From the NCBI RefSeq assembly GCF_000020525.1, contig NC_011026.1, positions 1,222,001-1,286,000 of the forward strand: a stretch of 64,000 nt of DNA, read 5' to 3'. Below, piece by piece: positions 29,187-37,906 of this stretch. The translations under genes were made by a program, and so were the position numbers. Below the pieces are notes generated by a model, which did no database searches, was not told the origin of the DNA, and saw nothing but the letters and a program-made list of their open reading frames with translations. This DNA is from Chloroherpeton thalassium ATCC 35110. GTDB taxonomy: Bacteria > Bacteroidota > Chlorobiia > Chlorobiales > Chloroherpetonaceae. Numbering within the stretch: the stretch's first letter is position 1; the number at the start of each line of letters is the position of its first letter.

Positions 29187-30257
29187 ATGACACCAAAAGA
29201 ATTAGGCTTTTTTATGCCGCCCGAATGGGCAAAACATGATGGAACTTGGCTTTCTTGGCCGCATAATTTGGATAGCTGGCCAGGCAAGTTCGAGCCTGTC
29301 CCTGATGTTTTCATTGAACTGATTCGTTTTTTAAGTCCGCATGAGGAAGTGCATATCAATGTGGCCGGGGCGGAGATGGAACAAGACATTCGCCGGCGTG
29401 TCCAAGAAGGCGGCATCGTGCGCGACGCGGTCGCAAATATTTTCTATCATCATTTTCCTACGAACGATGCGTGGTGCCGCGATCATGGCCCAAACTTCGT
29501 GTTGAGAAAAATGCCAAACGGACAAGTTGAAAGAGCCATCATCGATTGGGGCTACAACGCGTGGGGTGGAAAATACCCGCCCTTCGATTTGGATGATAAA
29601 ATTCCCGCGCAAGTGGCCGAACTAATGGGCGTGCAACGCTTTGTTCCGGGAATGATTCTCGAAGGCGGATCGATTGATACGAATGGCAAAGGGACTCTAT
29701 TGACCACCACTTCGTGCTTGCTCAATCCAAACCGAAATCCCGAGCTTTCGCAGGCTGAAATTGAGCACAACTTGAAAGAATATCTTGGCATGACAAAAAT
29801 CCTGTGGCTTGAAGACGGCATCGTTGGCGATGACACCGACGGTCACATCGATGATATTTCGCGTTTTGTGAATCCAACAACCATCGTGACCGCAGTTGAG
29901 GAAAATCCAGACGATGAGAACTACGAGCCGCTGCAAAAAAATCTCGAATTGCTGAAAACTTTCACCGATCAAGATGGCAACCCATTCAACATTGTAGAAA
30001 TTCCGATGCCGCCGAAGATCGAATTTGAAGATGAGCGATTGCCGGCAAGCTATGCTAATTTTTACATCGCAAACAATGTGGTGCTTGTGCCGACTTATCG
30101 CCACGCAAATGATTATAAAGTGGTTGAAATCTTGCAGCCGCTTTTTCCTGATCGGCGCGTGCAAGCGGTGGATTGCACGGATTTGGTGTTGGGACTCGGC
30201 GCAATTCACTGTGTGACACACGAATCGCCTTCGCTGGATGCGCTCTCGGAATTGTAA
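29187..30257 (+). CDS. Agmatine deiminase family protein
   Basis: A 356-residue member of the peptidyl-arginine-deiminase/agmatine deiminase fold, probably agmatine to N-carbamoylputrescine. The family tags are present: FFMPPEWAKHDGTWLSWPHN, NDAWCRDHGP, EGGSIDTNGKGTLLTT, DGIVGDDTDGHIDD and the catalytic cysteine near the end in LGAIHCVTHE (Cys342). No neighbour for the rest of the putrescine pathway is present (no carbamoylputrescine amidase gene), so the physiological substrate is family-based. Followed by a terminator. Confidence 0.9.
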   Translation: MTPKELGFFMPPEWAKHDGTWLSWPHNLDSWPGKFEPVPDVFIELIRFLSPHEEVHINVAGAEMEQDIRRRVQEGGIVRDAVANIFYHHFPTNDAWCRDHGPNFVLRKMPNGQVERAIIDWGYNAWGGKYPPFDLDDKIPAQVAELMGVQRFVPGMILEGGSIDTNGKGTLLTTTSCLLNPNRNPELSQAEIEHNLKEYLGMTKILWLEDGIVGDDTDGHIDDISRFVNPTTIVTAVEENPDDENYEPLQKNLELLKTFTDQDGNPFNIVEIPMPPKIEFEDERLPASYANFYIANNVVLVPTYRHANDYKVVEILQPLFPDRRVQAVDCTDLVLGLGAIHCVTHESPSLDALSEL

Positions 30258-30321
30258 CCCGAATTGTGACTTCTCAAGCCGCGAGCGGCCTGTGAGATAG
30301 TCAGCGCAAGAATTTGAAAGG

Positions 30322-30357
30322 AAAAAAGAGACGCAGCCATTTGCGTCTCTTTTTTTT
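30322..30357 (+). terminator. Intrinsic terminator after agmatine deiminase gene
   Basis: AAAAAAGAGACGCA and TGCGTCTCTTTTTT form a long stem around a short loop, followed by more T. Confidence 0.92.
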
Positions 30358-30549
30358 AGCCGAAAAGCCAAACGCGTTTTTGCGAAAAATCAGGCATTGT
30401 TCAGCCCCGATTGATAAAACCCGAAAATGTGCGCCGCGCTTTTTACCAAAATCTTTGAATGAAAAACGCAGCGCCCATTCAGAATTTGGGTTTAATCTAA
30501 ACGACTATCGATACTATTTTTGGAATGACGCTGCTTTTTTAATGGTTTT

Positions 30550-30563
30550 ATGATTGAGATCAT
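30550..30563. promoter_or_regulatory. Fnr/Crp-like palindrome upstream of hcp
   Basis: ATGATTGAGATCAT is a perfect palindrome with 5-base arms and a 4-base spacer, the geometry of Fnr/Dnr/HcpR boxes (TTGAT-N4-ATCAA). It lies 80 bases upstream of the hcp start. hcp genes are commonly under such regulators, which suggests control by a Crp/Fnr-family protein, but which one is unknown. Confidence 0.5.
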
Positions 30564-30642
30564 TTTTTCACGCCTTGCCGCCCGCTACTTTTAAATCATT
30601 CAAACACAGTTTTTTACCATTAACTTTTCAGGAGAAAGTGTT

Positions 30643-32295
30643 ATGAGCATGTTTTGTTTTCAATGTCAGGAAGCACTGAAGGGCGAAGGCTGCACGGCGA
30701 TTGGCGTTTGCGGAAAAACGTCGGAAGTTTCCAACTTGCAAGATCTGTTGGTTTATGTTCTCAAAGGCATTTCGATTTGCCAAAATGAGGCCAGAAAACA
30801 GGGCGTGTCGCGCAAAGAGGCGGATACATTTATTATGGATGGACTTTTTATGACCATCACCAATGTGAATTTCGACGATAGCCGATTCATAGAAAAAATT
30901 AAAGCGGGAATCGAGTTGCGTGAGCAGATTAAAGCGGCGCTCGAAAACGCCGGCGCGAAATTGCCGGAAAACTTGCCCGACGCTGCCACTTGGACTGCCG
31001 AAACAGACGAAGCTATTCATCTGAAAAGCCATGGCGAGGAAATTCGCGCCACGAAAACCGACGATATTCATTCCCTTCGCGAGCTCATCGTTTATGGCGT
31101 TAAAGGCATGGCCGCCTACGCGCAACACGCGGCGAATCTTGGATTTGAAAATCCTGAAATTTATGCGTTTATGGAAAAAGCGCTTGCCGCCACAATAGAC
31201 GATTCCCTAACGATTGATGAGCTTCTTGCCTTAACGCTCGAAACCGGAAAATACGGCGTGGATGTAATGGCGCTGCTCGATAAAGCCAATACGGAAACTT
31301 TCGGCAATCCTGAGGTCACCACTGTGAAACTCGGTGTTCGCAAAAATCCGGGCATTTTGATTTCCGGCCACGATCTCAAAGATTTAGAAGAATTGCTGGT
31401 GCAAACCGAAGGCACGGGCGTAGATGTGTATACTCACTGCGAAATGTTGCCCGCGCACTATTATCCGGCGTTTAAGAAATACGAACATTTTGTTGGCAAC
31501 TACGGCAATGCGTGGTGGCAGCAAAAAGAGGAATTTGAGAGCTTCAACGGACCGATTTTATTTACCACAAACTGCTTGGTTCCGCCTGCGCAAAATGCCA
31601 GCTATCGCGACAAGGTTTATACAACCGGCGCCGTGGGTTTCCCTGGATTTAAGCATGTGACAGAAAATGCGGAAGGCAAGAAAGATTATTCGGAAATCAT
31701 TGCGCAGGCCAAGACTTGCGCCGCACCGAAATCGATTGAGTCGGGCGAGCTGGTTGGCGGATTTGCGCATCATCAAGTCATCGCGTTGGCCGATAAAGTG
31801 GTTGATGCCGTTAAGTCAGGTGCTATCAAGCAATTTTTCGTCATGGCTGGCTGCGACGGACGAATGCCTAACCGAAATTATTATTCCGAATTTGCAGAAA
31901 ATTTGCCGCAAGATACCGTTATCCTAACGGCAGGATGCGCCAAATTCCGTTACAATAAATTGCCACTTGGCGACATCGGCGGCATTCCGCGCGTGCTCGA
32001 CGCCGGCCAATGCAACGACTCGTACTCGCTTGCCGTCATCGCCTTGAAGCTGAAGGAAGTTTTTGGGCTGGAGGATGTCAATGAATTGCCAATTTCATAC
32101 AACATCGCATGGTACGAGCAAAAAGCGGTCATCGTATTGCTGGCGCTTCTCGCTTTGGGCGTGAAAAATATTCATTTGGGGCCGACACTTCCCGCGTTTC
32201 TTTCACCGGGCGTTGCTGGTGTGCTGGTTGAAAAATTTGGCATTGCTGGAGTTGGAGCGGTTAGCGACGACATTGCACAATTTATGAGTCGCTAA
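30643..32295 (+). CDS. hcp: Hydroxylamine reductase / hybrid cluster protein Hcp, [4Fe-4S] type
   Basis: A 550-residue Hcp, which reduces nitric oxide or hydroxylamine and protects anaerobes from nitrosative stress. Cys5, Cys8, Cys17 and Cys23 fit the spacing C-x2-C-x8-C-x5-C of strict-anaerobe Hcp, which holds a [4Fe-4S] cluster, not the [2Fe-2S] one of enterobacteria. Hybrid-cluster ligands are visible in [42 protein letters not shown] and [10 protein letters not shown]. Start ATG follows CAGGAGAAAGTGTT. No hcr reductase gene is adjacent. Terminator follows. Confidence 0.96.
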
Positions 32296-32335
32296 TGCAG
32301 GAAGCGCCATTTTCGCATCATCTCTAAAATAGAAG

Positions 32336-32375
32336 CGGGCGGTTAGGAGAATTTCTTAGCCGCCCGTTTTTTTTT
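32336..32375 (+). terminator. Intrinsic terminator after hcp
   Basis: CGGGCGG (32336-32342) pairs with CCGCCCG (32360-32366), and nine T follow. Confidence 0.9.
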
Positions 32376-32576
32376 GGCAAATCCAGCGTTTGGCGTTTAT
32401 CCTGATTTTAAAAGTTAGAACTCACAAAAAAATTGTGTTTTCGCAAATTCTCTCAAACACTTTAGGCAACCACGAAGCCCCAATGGTCATGTGGTTTTTG
32501 AAATTAATCATTTACTGTAATGAACTTCTATACTGAAGTTTAAGCATTAAAATTGTTATGGAAAAGGAGACCCCGC

Positions 32577-33467
32577 ATGTCTGATGAGCAAGCAGAGAAT
32601 CTCGGCTGTTTAGCGTTGATTATACTTTTTATTGCCGGATTGGTGGGCGGCAAATTTCTTCTGGAGTTCATAATGGTCCCTGATGGAGCTGACATCACAA
32701 TTGCCATCGCATTGTATGTGTTGCTATGGTTAGAACTATATGCAGAGGGAACAAAGAAAAGAGTGATACGATTTATTGCCACTTGGGCTGTTATGTTATT
32801 TATAGCAGCTGTCATAGGCATGTCCGCCAAGGCTATGAGTACGCTGTATGTGTTAGCTTGTTTATTTTACATGATAAGAAAGCTATTTGCAACGACCACT
32901 CCTGAGCCAGTCATCACTCTTGAGCCAAATAACCAGGCGGAAGAAGCACTTGTGCGATTAAAGGAATCACAAACGGGCAGTGCTCCATTCGTTCCGATAA
33001 GTTTAAATGTAAACGAGAAAGAATCAGTTGATCAACAACCACGCCTTGAAGCGCCACAACCTGAGCCGTCAAATGATGAGGAAAAATCCACTGTGCCTCC
33101 CAACGGCATTCCCTCCTTAACCGAATCCTCAAGACTTGAACAAGTAAGAACCGAGCGCTTAGATGATGTTCCATCGGATGAAAATGAGCCACAACATCGT
33201 CCCATAGCAAATGCTCCTGAAAACAAGCCGCCTTTGCAAAACATGGATATCAGCATTCGACTATTACATGCTGCGATGGCGTACAAAGGGCGAATCACCG
33301 CAGCGGAAGCCGCTGCGGGACTTTATATCCCGTACGAAGAGGCGCAACAGGAGTTGGAAGAGTTGGCCTCGCAAGGCGCGTGTCAAGTCACGGTTGGCGA
33401 AAGGGGCATTCTTGTTTACTATTTCCCCGAATTTGAAGATGATGATCATAAGAAAGGCGTTCTTTAA
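32577..33467 (+). CDS. Membrane protein with C-terminal winged-helix-like domain, first of pair
   Basis: A 296-residue protein I cannot name. Near the N terminus are three hydrophobic helices (GCLALIILFIAGLVGG, ITIAIALYVLLWLEL, RFIATWAVMLFIAAVIG). A low-complexity charged, proline-rich linker follows (about residues 100-225), then a C-terminal 70-residue domain DISIRLLHAAMAYKGRITAAEAA to GACQVTVGERGILVYYFPEF that is shared with the next gene and looks like a winged helix-turn-helix or a similar small domain. The ATG at 32577 follows AGGAG at good spacing; a longer frame from 32553 lacks a site. Role unknown. Confidence 0.6.
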   Translation: MSDEQAENLGCLALIILFIAGLVGGKFLLEFIMVPDGADITIAIALYVLLWLELYAEGTKKRVIRFIATWAVMLFIAAVIGMSAKAMSTLYVLACLFYMIRKLFATTTPEPVITLEPNNQAEEALVRLKESQTGSAPFVPISLNVNEKESVDQQPRLEAPQPEPSNDEEKSTVPPNGIPSLTESSRLEQVRTERLDDVPSDENEPQHRPIANAPENKPPLQNMDISIRLLHAAMAYKGRITAAEAAAGLYIPYEEAQQELEELASQGACQVTVGERGILVYYFPEFEDDDHKKGVL

Positions 33468-33490
33468 ATTTTAGTACGGTTTTTTTAATA

Positions 33491-33976
33491 ATGAATCCAC
33501 CAATAAAGAAACTAAAAAGAGATTCCTTTTTATGGGGTGCTGCATATGTGTCGGGTTGGGTAACTTCTGCGCTATCTGCTCTGAGCTTTTTTACTTGCCT
33601 CATTACAGCCCCTAATGATATTGGTACTTTATTTGTGTTCTTGCTATGTCTCGGTGTTGGGTGGCTTGGAGTTGAACGATCAAAAAAAGGGAAAGAAAAA
33701 ATAAACGCTATTTTGAAGCCAGTAGCCCCTCCTGATATCAGCGTTCAATTATTACATGTTGCTCAAGAGCATAAAGGGCGAATCACCACCGCGGAAGCCA
33801 CATTAGCGTTAGGCAGCGAATTTGAAGTTGTGAAACAGGAACTCGATGCGCTGGCCTCGCAAGGCGCGTGTCAAGTCACGGTCGGCGAAAAAGGCATCAT
33901 CTGTACTATTTCCCCGAGTTTGAAGATGTTGAGCATAAGAAAGACAGGCGCGTGTAAAAACTCCTGCGGATTCTAA
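33491..33976 (+). CDS. Paralogue of the preceding gene, 3' end frameshifted
   Basis: Encodes 161 residues: two hydrophobic segments (FLWGAAYVSGWVTSALSALSF and IGTLFVFLLCLGVGWLGV), then the same C-terminal domain as its neighbour (DISVQLLHVAQEHKGRITTAEA to GACQVTVGEKGI). After GEKGI the frame reads through a sequence (CTISPSLKMLSIRK) unlike the partner. Losing one base near 33902 explains this: the +1 frame reads YYFPEFEDVEHKKDRRV, then stops at 33955-33957, matching the YYFPEFEDDDHKKGVL end of the first gene. So it is a real gene with a frameshift near the 3' end, or a sequencing error. Confidence 0.6.
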   Translation: MNPPIKKLKRDSFLWGAAYVSGWVTSALSALSFFTCLITAPNDIGTLFVFLLCLGVGWLGVERSKKGKEKINAILKPVAPPDISVQLLHVAQEHKGRITTAEATLALGSEFEVVKQELDALASQGACQVTVGEKGIICTISPSLKMLSIRKTGACKNSCGF

Positions 33977-33988
33977 AAATCTTGTACC

Positions 33989-34021
33989 GGTGGTGGGTAA
34001 AAGCGCCGCCGCCCGTTTTTT
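33989..34021 (+). terminator. Intrinsic terminator after the paralogue pair
   Basis: GGTGGTGGG pairs with CCGCCGCCC (with G-U pairs), and six T follow. Ends the transcript of the two paralogues. Confidence 0.8.
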
Positions 34022-34220
34022 GCTTGTTTCTTCCTTATTTTCCACGCCGGTTAGGCCGCTTTTCCCTCGCGCATCGCAAGATATGTGTATATTTCCTCGT
34101 TTATGGCAGGCACTCCTGTTTTTCTTCATTTCACATTTTGATTTTCCTCTAATCTGTGGTAATTAAGCAGGTTAAAGGAAAATTATTCGTGAGGAATTTT
34201 TAACCGAAAACGCCGAGAAA

Positions 34221-35849
34221 ATGGGCATTCAGCTTTCAAATGATTTGCTATCAATCCAAGAAGCTCGAGACTTGCTTCAGCAAGCCGCCGAAGCGCTTAA
34301 GACATTCAAACATTTTTCGCAAGAAAAAGTGGACGCTATCGTGAAAGCGATGGCCGAAGCTGGCTACGAAGCTCGCGAGGAGCTGGCCAAAATGGCCGTC
34401 GAGGAAACCGGTTTTGGAAAAGTGGAGGATAAAATTCTAAAAAATATTCTCGGCTCAAAAACGCTTTATGAATACATCGCCCCGATGAAAACATGCGGGA
34501 TTATAGATAAGCGAGAAAATGGCAAAATTTGGGATATTGCCACGCCGATGGGCGTTGTAGCCGCGTTGATTCCTTCGACCAATCCAACGTCGACGATGCT
34601 CTACAAATCAATTATTTCGCTGAAATCCAGAAACGCGATTGTCGCTTCGCCACATCCGGCGGCAAAAAAATGCACCGCCCGCGCAGCGCAAATCATGCGT
34701 GAGGCAGCCGTAAGAGCCGGCGCGCCGGAAGGCTTGATTCACTGCATGACGAACCCAACGCTGGAAGGCACAGGGGAACTCATGAAACACAGTTTGACGG
34801 GCGTGATTTTGGCTACGGGAAGCACGCCAATGGTGAAAGCGGCGTATTCGTCAGGAAAACCGGCTTATGGCGTTGGGCCGGGCAACGTGCCTGCTTTTAT
34901 CGAGCGCACGGCGAATGTCAAAAAAGCGGTGGCCGACATTATTTTCGGAAAAACATTCGATAACGGCACGATTTGCGCTTCTGAGCAAGCTGTGGTTTGC
35001 GATTTGCCGATTAAATCTCAAGTGATTGAGGAGATGAAAAAACGCGGCGCGTATTTCTTAAATCCTGAAGAGAAAGAAACACTTTCGCGCTTTATGTTTC
35101 CACGCGGGTTAAATGCGGCAGTGGTTGGAAAACCGGCGGCAGTTATTGCAGCGCAAGCCGGAATTACAGTGCCGGAAACTACAAAAGTTTTGGTGGCGGA
35201 GCTTGCCGAGGTTGGAAAAATGGCGCCACTCTCTGCTGAAAAGCTTTCGCCTGTGCTGGCGTTTTACACCGAAGATGGTTGGGAAGCGGGTTGCCGGCGC
35301 TGCATGGAACTGCTTGATTTTGGCGGCATTGGGCATTCGCTTTCGTTGCATTCGCAAAACGAGCATGTCATCATGCAATTTGCCATGCACAAGCCCGCGC
35401 ATCGGATTTTGATTAACACGGTTTCGTCGGTGGGCGCAGTGGGCTATACAACCGCGCTGGCGCCATCTTTGACGCTCGGCCCAGGCACCATTGGCGGCTC
35501 TATCACAACGGAAAACGTTGGACCAATGCAGCTCTTGAATATCAAACGTGTTGCATTCGAAACCAATCCAGTCAATGATAAGGACGGCAATCCGGTTGCT
35601 CAAGCTGCAGTCGCAAGCAAAGAAGCCACCGTTAACGCAACCGCGCAAGTGGCAACGCAAACGAAGCCGAGTTATAAAAAGCTTCCTGAAAGCAGCATCA
35701 TGGCGGAAATCGAGGAAAGAATTCGTTTGAAAGCGGGCAACACGCCAGCCGGGTTTTTAGGAAAAAAAGTCACACCCGTTAAGGAAAATCAGAGCGGAAA
35801 GCTGACAAGTGAAGAGGTCGATGAAATTGTAAAAACCTTTCAAAAATAA
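34221..35849 (+). CDS. CoA-acylating aldehyde dehydrogenase with C-terminal extension
   Basis: A 542-residue member of the EutE/PduP/AdhE-N class of aldehyde dehydrogenases, which interconvert an aldehyde and its acyl-CoA with NAD. Diagnostic strings: MGVVAALIPSTNPTSTMLYK, ASPHPAAKKC and GTICASEQAVV with catalytic Cys252. Beyond the catalytic core (ends about residue 455) there is an alanine/threonine/lysine-rich linker, then LTSEEVDEIVKTFQK, an amphipathic helix. In microcompartment enzymes a similar tail targets cargo; no shell gene is seen here. Substrate not determined. Confidence 0.85.
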   Translation: MGIQLSNDLLSIQEARDLLQQAAEALKTFKHFSQEKVDAIVKAMAEAGYEAREELAKMAVEETGFGKVEDKILKNILGSKTLYEYIAPMKTCGIIDKRENGKIWDIATPMGVVAALIPSTNPTSTMLYKSIISLKSRNAIVASPHPAAKKCTARAAQIMREAAVRAGAPEGLIHCMTNPTLEGTGELMKHSLTGVILATGSTPMVKAAYSSGKPAYGVGPGNVPAFIERTANVKKAVADIIFGKTFDNGTICASEQAVVCDLPIKSQVIEEMKKRGAYFLNPEEKETLSRFMFPRGLNAAVVGKPAAVIAAQAGITVPETTKVLVAELAEVGKMAPLSAEKLSPVLAFYTEDGWEAGCRRCMELLDFGGIGHSLSLHSQNEHVIMQFAMHKPAHRILINTVSSVGAVGYTTALAPSLTLGPGTIGGSITTENVGPMQLLNIKRVAFETNPVNDKDGNPVAQAAVASKEATVNATAQVATQTKPSYKKLPESSIMAEIEERIRLKAGNTPAGFLGKKVTPVKENQSGKLTSEEVDEIVKTFQK

Positions 35850-35855
35850 AAAACG

Positions 35856-35880
35856 CGCCCCGGAGGAAATCCCCGGGGCG
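35856..35880. terminator. GC-rich hairpin after the aldehyde dehydrogenase gene
   Basis: CGCCCCGG (35856-35863) pairs with CCGGGGCG (35873-35880). The A-rich flank on its left makes it a normal terminator only on the minus strand, where a T run follows; on the plus strand there is no T tract. It could end the CcmD-like/RpiB-like minus transcript or stabilise the aldehyde dehydrogenase 3' end. A second hairpin, GTTCTGC/GCAGAAC, lies at 35920-35941. Confidence 0.55.
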
Positions 35881-35941
35881 ACCTATCAATAAAACAACAA
35901 AACAAAAACAACAAAGGAGGTTCTGCCTGAAAAAGCAGAAC

Positions 35942-36308
35942 TAACAAAGAACAGACCATAAAAATATGAAAAATCCTCTCAAATCCTACTTCCAATGAAC
36001 GGAATAATAAGCCGATTTCAATAATGTTTATCCTTGCCCTCAACTCCTGATAATTCTATACTTACAAATTCAATATCGAAATAAAACTCAGAGAAAAATG
36101 CCACAGGGTGCGCAAGCTTTTGCTCGCACGAGCAGGAAAAATAGTCAGTTCTGTGTCTTCGTTTGGGCGTTTTGTTCGTGAGGTTTATAGGCCGGTTTCA
36201 TTTGGAAGGTCAAGCGCCAGCAATCTAAATTTGAAAAACGTGTTCGTTCTCAAAATTTGCAAGGCGTTTTTATTTTCGGTTTTAGTGAAAACCGCCCGCG
36301 TTTTTATG
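35942..36308. other. Spacer between aldehyde dehydrogenase and CcmD-like genes
   Basis: About 370 bases without a supportable gene. A short hairpin, CGGTTTT-AGTG-AAAACCG, lies near 36273. Frames on both strands lack ribosome sites and recognisable sequence. Confidence 0.35.
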
Positions 36309-36470
36309 CTACTTCACTTTGCGCGAGGTCGCGTCTAATTCGGAAAATTGTTTTTCCATTTTGGACAGACGCAAATCAAGGCGAAATAAATAGCTGAAAA
36401 TGCCGGTCCAAATAATCATCACCACCGTCAGAACGATGTAAAGCGGATTTTGCTCTAAAAACTCAATCAT
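36309..36470 (-). CDS. CcmD-like small membrane protein
   Basis: A 53-residue frame: MIEFLEQNPLYIVLTVVMII begins it, followed by one hydrophobic segment (about residues 9-29) and then LFRLDLRLSKMEKQFSEL, a charged helix. This layout and the NPLYIVL opening match small CcmD-family proteins common in Bacteroidota. In cytochrome c maturation CcmD tethers the heme chaperone, but no ccm gene is adjacent, so the role is unproven. It lies about 50 bases downstream of the RpiB-like gene on the same strand. No clear ribosome site. Short, hence easily missed. Confidence 0.62.
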   Translation of the reverse strand: MIEFLEQNPLYIVLTVVMIIWTGIFSYLFRLDLRLSKMEKQFSELDATSRKVK

Positions 36471-36520
36471 AAAAACGTTGTCTATTTGTCCGTTCGTGAA
36501 AACGGGATTTCTTGCAAAAT

Positions 36521-37180
36521 TTATAAAATATCGTTGAACGAACGCTTCAGCAGCTTGGCCACAAGTTCTTCCAACTTATTTAAACGCGGCTGATTTTGAA
36601 CACCTTCGAAAGCTGTGTCGAAAAACGTTTCGGCGATGCTTAGCGCGATATCTTCGCCGAGCGTTTTGGCGCCGAGCGTCAGCACATTGGCGTCTATGCG
36701 GGTGCGAGCTGCACGAGCCGTAAATTCGTTGTGACACATTGCCGCACGAACGCCAGGAAATTTATTCAACATCATTGCCGATTCCACGCCCGTGCCGTCG
36801 ATCATCACGCCAAACGCAGCGCGTTTGTGCCGAACCGCCTCGCCAATGCTGAACGCATAATCGAGAAGTTCGCAATGCGTGTTTGTGTCCGTTCCCATAT
36901 CAATGACGCGAAAATTTTTCTCGGAGAGCATTTGCCGCAAAGCATCTTTCAACTCTACGCCTGTGTGGTCGCTGCCCAGGGCAACAGTCGTTGCCGAAGG
37001 AACCGGTTTTGAAAACCCAGCTACCTGTTCCGATTCCGCATCAAGGAAAACGATTTTAAAATCCTTTGCTCGATCGCGAGCAAGCGGCGTAATCAGGGTG
37101 AACTTTTTCACCAAAAGCGTGTCGCGGCCTCGTCGGGCGGCGTTCAAAACATCTTTTTCCGTAATTAGAAACCGCGCCAT
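36521..37180 (-). CDS. RpiB/LacAB-like protein lacking catalytic Cys and His
   Basis: A 219-residue protein with an N-terminal ~65-residue extension (VKKFTLITPLARDRAKDF) and then an RpiB-like sugar-phosphate isomerase fold: VALGSDHTGVELKDAL (substrate Asp-His at 71-72), GTGVESAMMLNKFPGVRAAM and DANVLTLGAKTLGEDIALSI. In Escherichia coli RpiB the catalytic Cys sits in CGTG and a His in HND. Here the matching sites read DGTG (Asp128) and RID, so both are lost. Ribose-5-phosphate isomerase activity is therefore doubtful. The TPLARD string is one I associate, from memory, with microcompartment-linked proteins. Confidence 0.7.
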   Translation of the reverse strand: MARFLITEKDVLNAARRGRDTLLVKKFTLITPLARDRAKDFKIVFLDAESEQVAGFSKPVPSATTVALGSDHTGVELKDALRQMLSEKNFRVIDMGTDTNTHCELLDYAFSIGEAVRHKRAAFGVMIDGTGVESAMMLNKFPGVRAAMCHNEFTARAARTRIDANVLTLGAKTLGEDIALSIAETFFDTAFEGVQNQPRLNKLEELVAKLLKRSFNDIL

Positions 37181-37249
37181 TTTCCATATTTTCGTTACTT
37201 TCTGAAAAGGCTCTAAATTTACGCTAAAAAGATATTCAATACGGAAAAA

Positions 37250-37528
37250 GTGGCAATAAAAAAATCAAAAGAATCGGAAAAGACGCTGGAGGAATTAATT
37301 GCAAGATTGGAGGCGATCGCCAATCAGATTCAAGACGGCGAGGCTGGACTGGAAAAATCTATCGAACTCTATGAAGAAGGTCAAGCCATTGCGCAAGAAT
37401 GCACAAAACGCCTGAATGCCGCGCAGAAAAAGTTGGAAACCATCAATCCAAATTTGATTGAGCCAAAGCCACAAAGTCGCCCTTATCAAGACTTGCCCGG
37501 CGACGAGAACGAAACCCTTTTTGCGTAG
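37250..37528 (+). CDS. xseB: Exodeoxyribonuclease VII small subunit XseB
   Basis: A 92-residue all-helical protein, TLEELIARLEAIANQIQDGEAGLEKSIELYEEGQAI, matching XseB, which binds many copies to XseA to make exonuclease VII. The start is GTG at 37250. XseA is not nearby. Length is typical; the C-terminal tail is not conserved. Confidence 0.88.
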   Translation: MAIKKSKESEKTLEELIARLEAIANQIQDGEAGLEKSIELYEEGQAIAQECTKRLNAAQKKLETINPNLIEPKPQSRPYQDLPGDENETLFA

Positions 37529-37651
37529 GCAAGCGGAGATTTTTTTGAATTTGAGCGACTATTACTTCAACAGTCATTTTCGCAACATTTTCCAAATTTG
37601 ATGTGTTGTTTATATTTGAATTGTGATAATCGCAAAAAGACGGTTGCTATC

Positions 37652-37816
37652 ATGAAAAAAAATTATAGAACAGATTACTTATACACAACCCCCTCATTTT
37701 TAACAGGCTTGGGCAGTGCTTTTAATCTTGCTGGAAATTATTACGGATACCGTCGTTTATTTAGCGCCGATGATGAGGCGGCAATCGCATCGGATTGGAC
37801 GACAATCACGAGATAG
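37652..37816 (+). CDS. Small conserved protein of unknown function (YLYTTPSFL type)
   Basis: A 54-residue protein from the ATG at 37652: YLYTTPSFLTGLGSAFNLAG, then YGYRRLFSADDEAAIASDW. The pattern (a YLY-TPSFL opening and an ADDEA-I-DW ending) resembles a small family present in many Bacteroidota and Proteobacteria; function is unknown. A longer frame opens at 37598 but its upstream part is not conserved in that pattern. No good ribosome site. Confidence 0.55.
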   Translation: MKKNYRTDYLYTTPSFLTGLGSAFNLAGNYYGYRRLFSADDEAAIASDWTTITR

Positions 37817-37906
37817 TCAAGAAATGTCGCATGTGAAATGAGTGATATTAACCCGATGGTTTTATAACGGGATTTCTTCGCCATGAAGTAAAAACGTGTA
37901 TTGAAA

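Noticed and set aside
35840-36043. Minus-strand 67-codon hydrophobic frame
   Set aside because: It crosses two stable hairpins downstream of the aldehyde dehydrogenase gene; the hydrophobic run comes from AT-rich repeats, not a conserved protein.
36108-36338. Plus-strand 76-codon frame
   Set aside because: No ribosome site; its end overlaps the better supported CcmD-like gene on the other strand.
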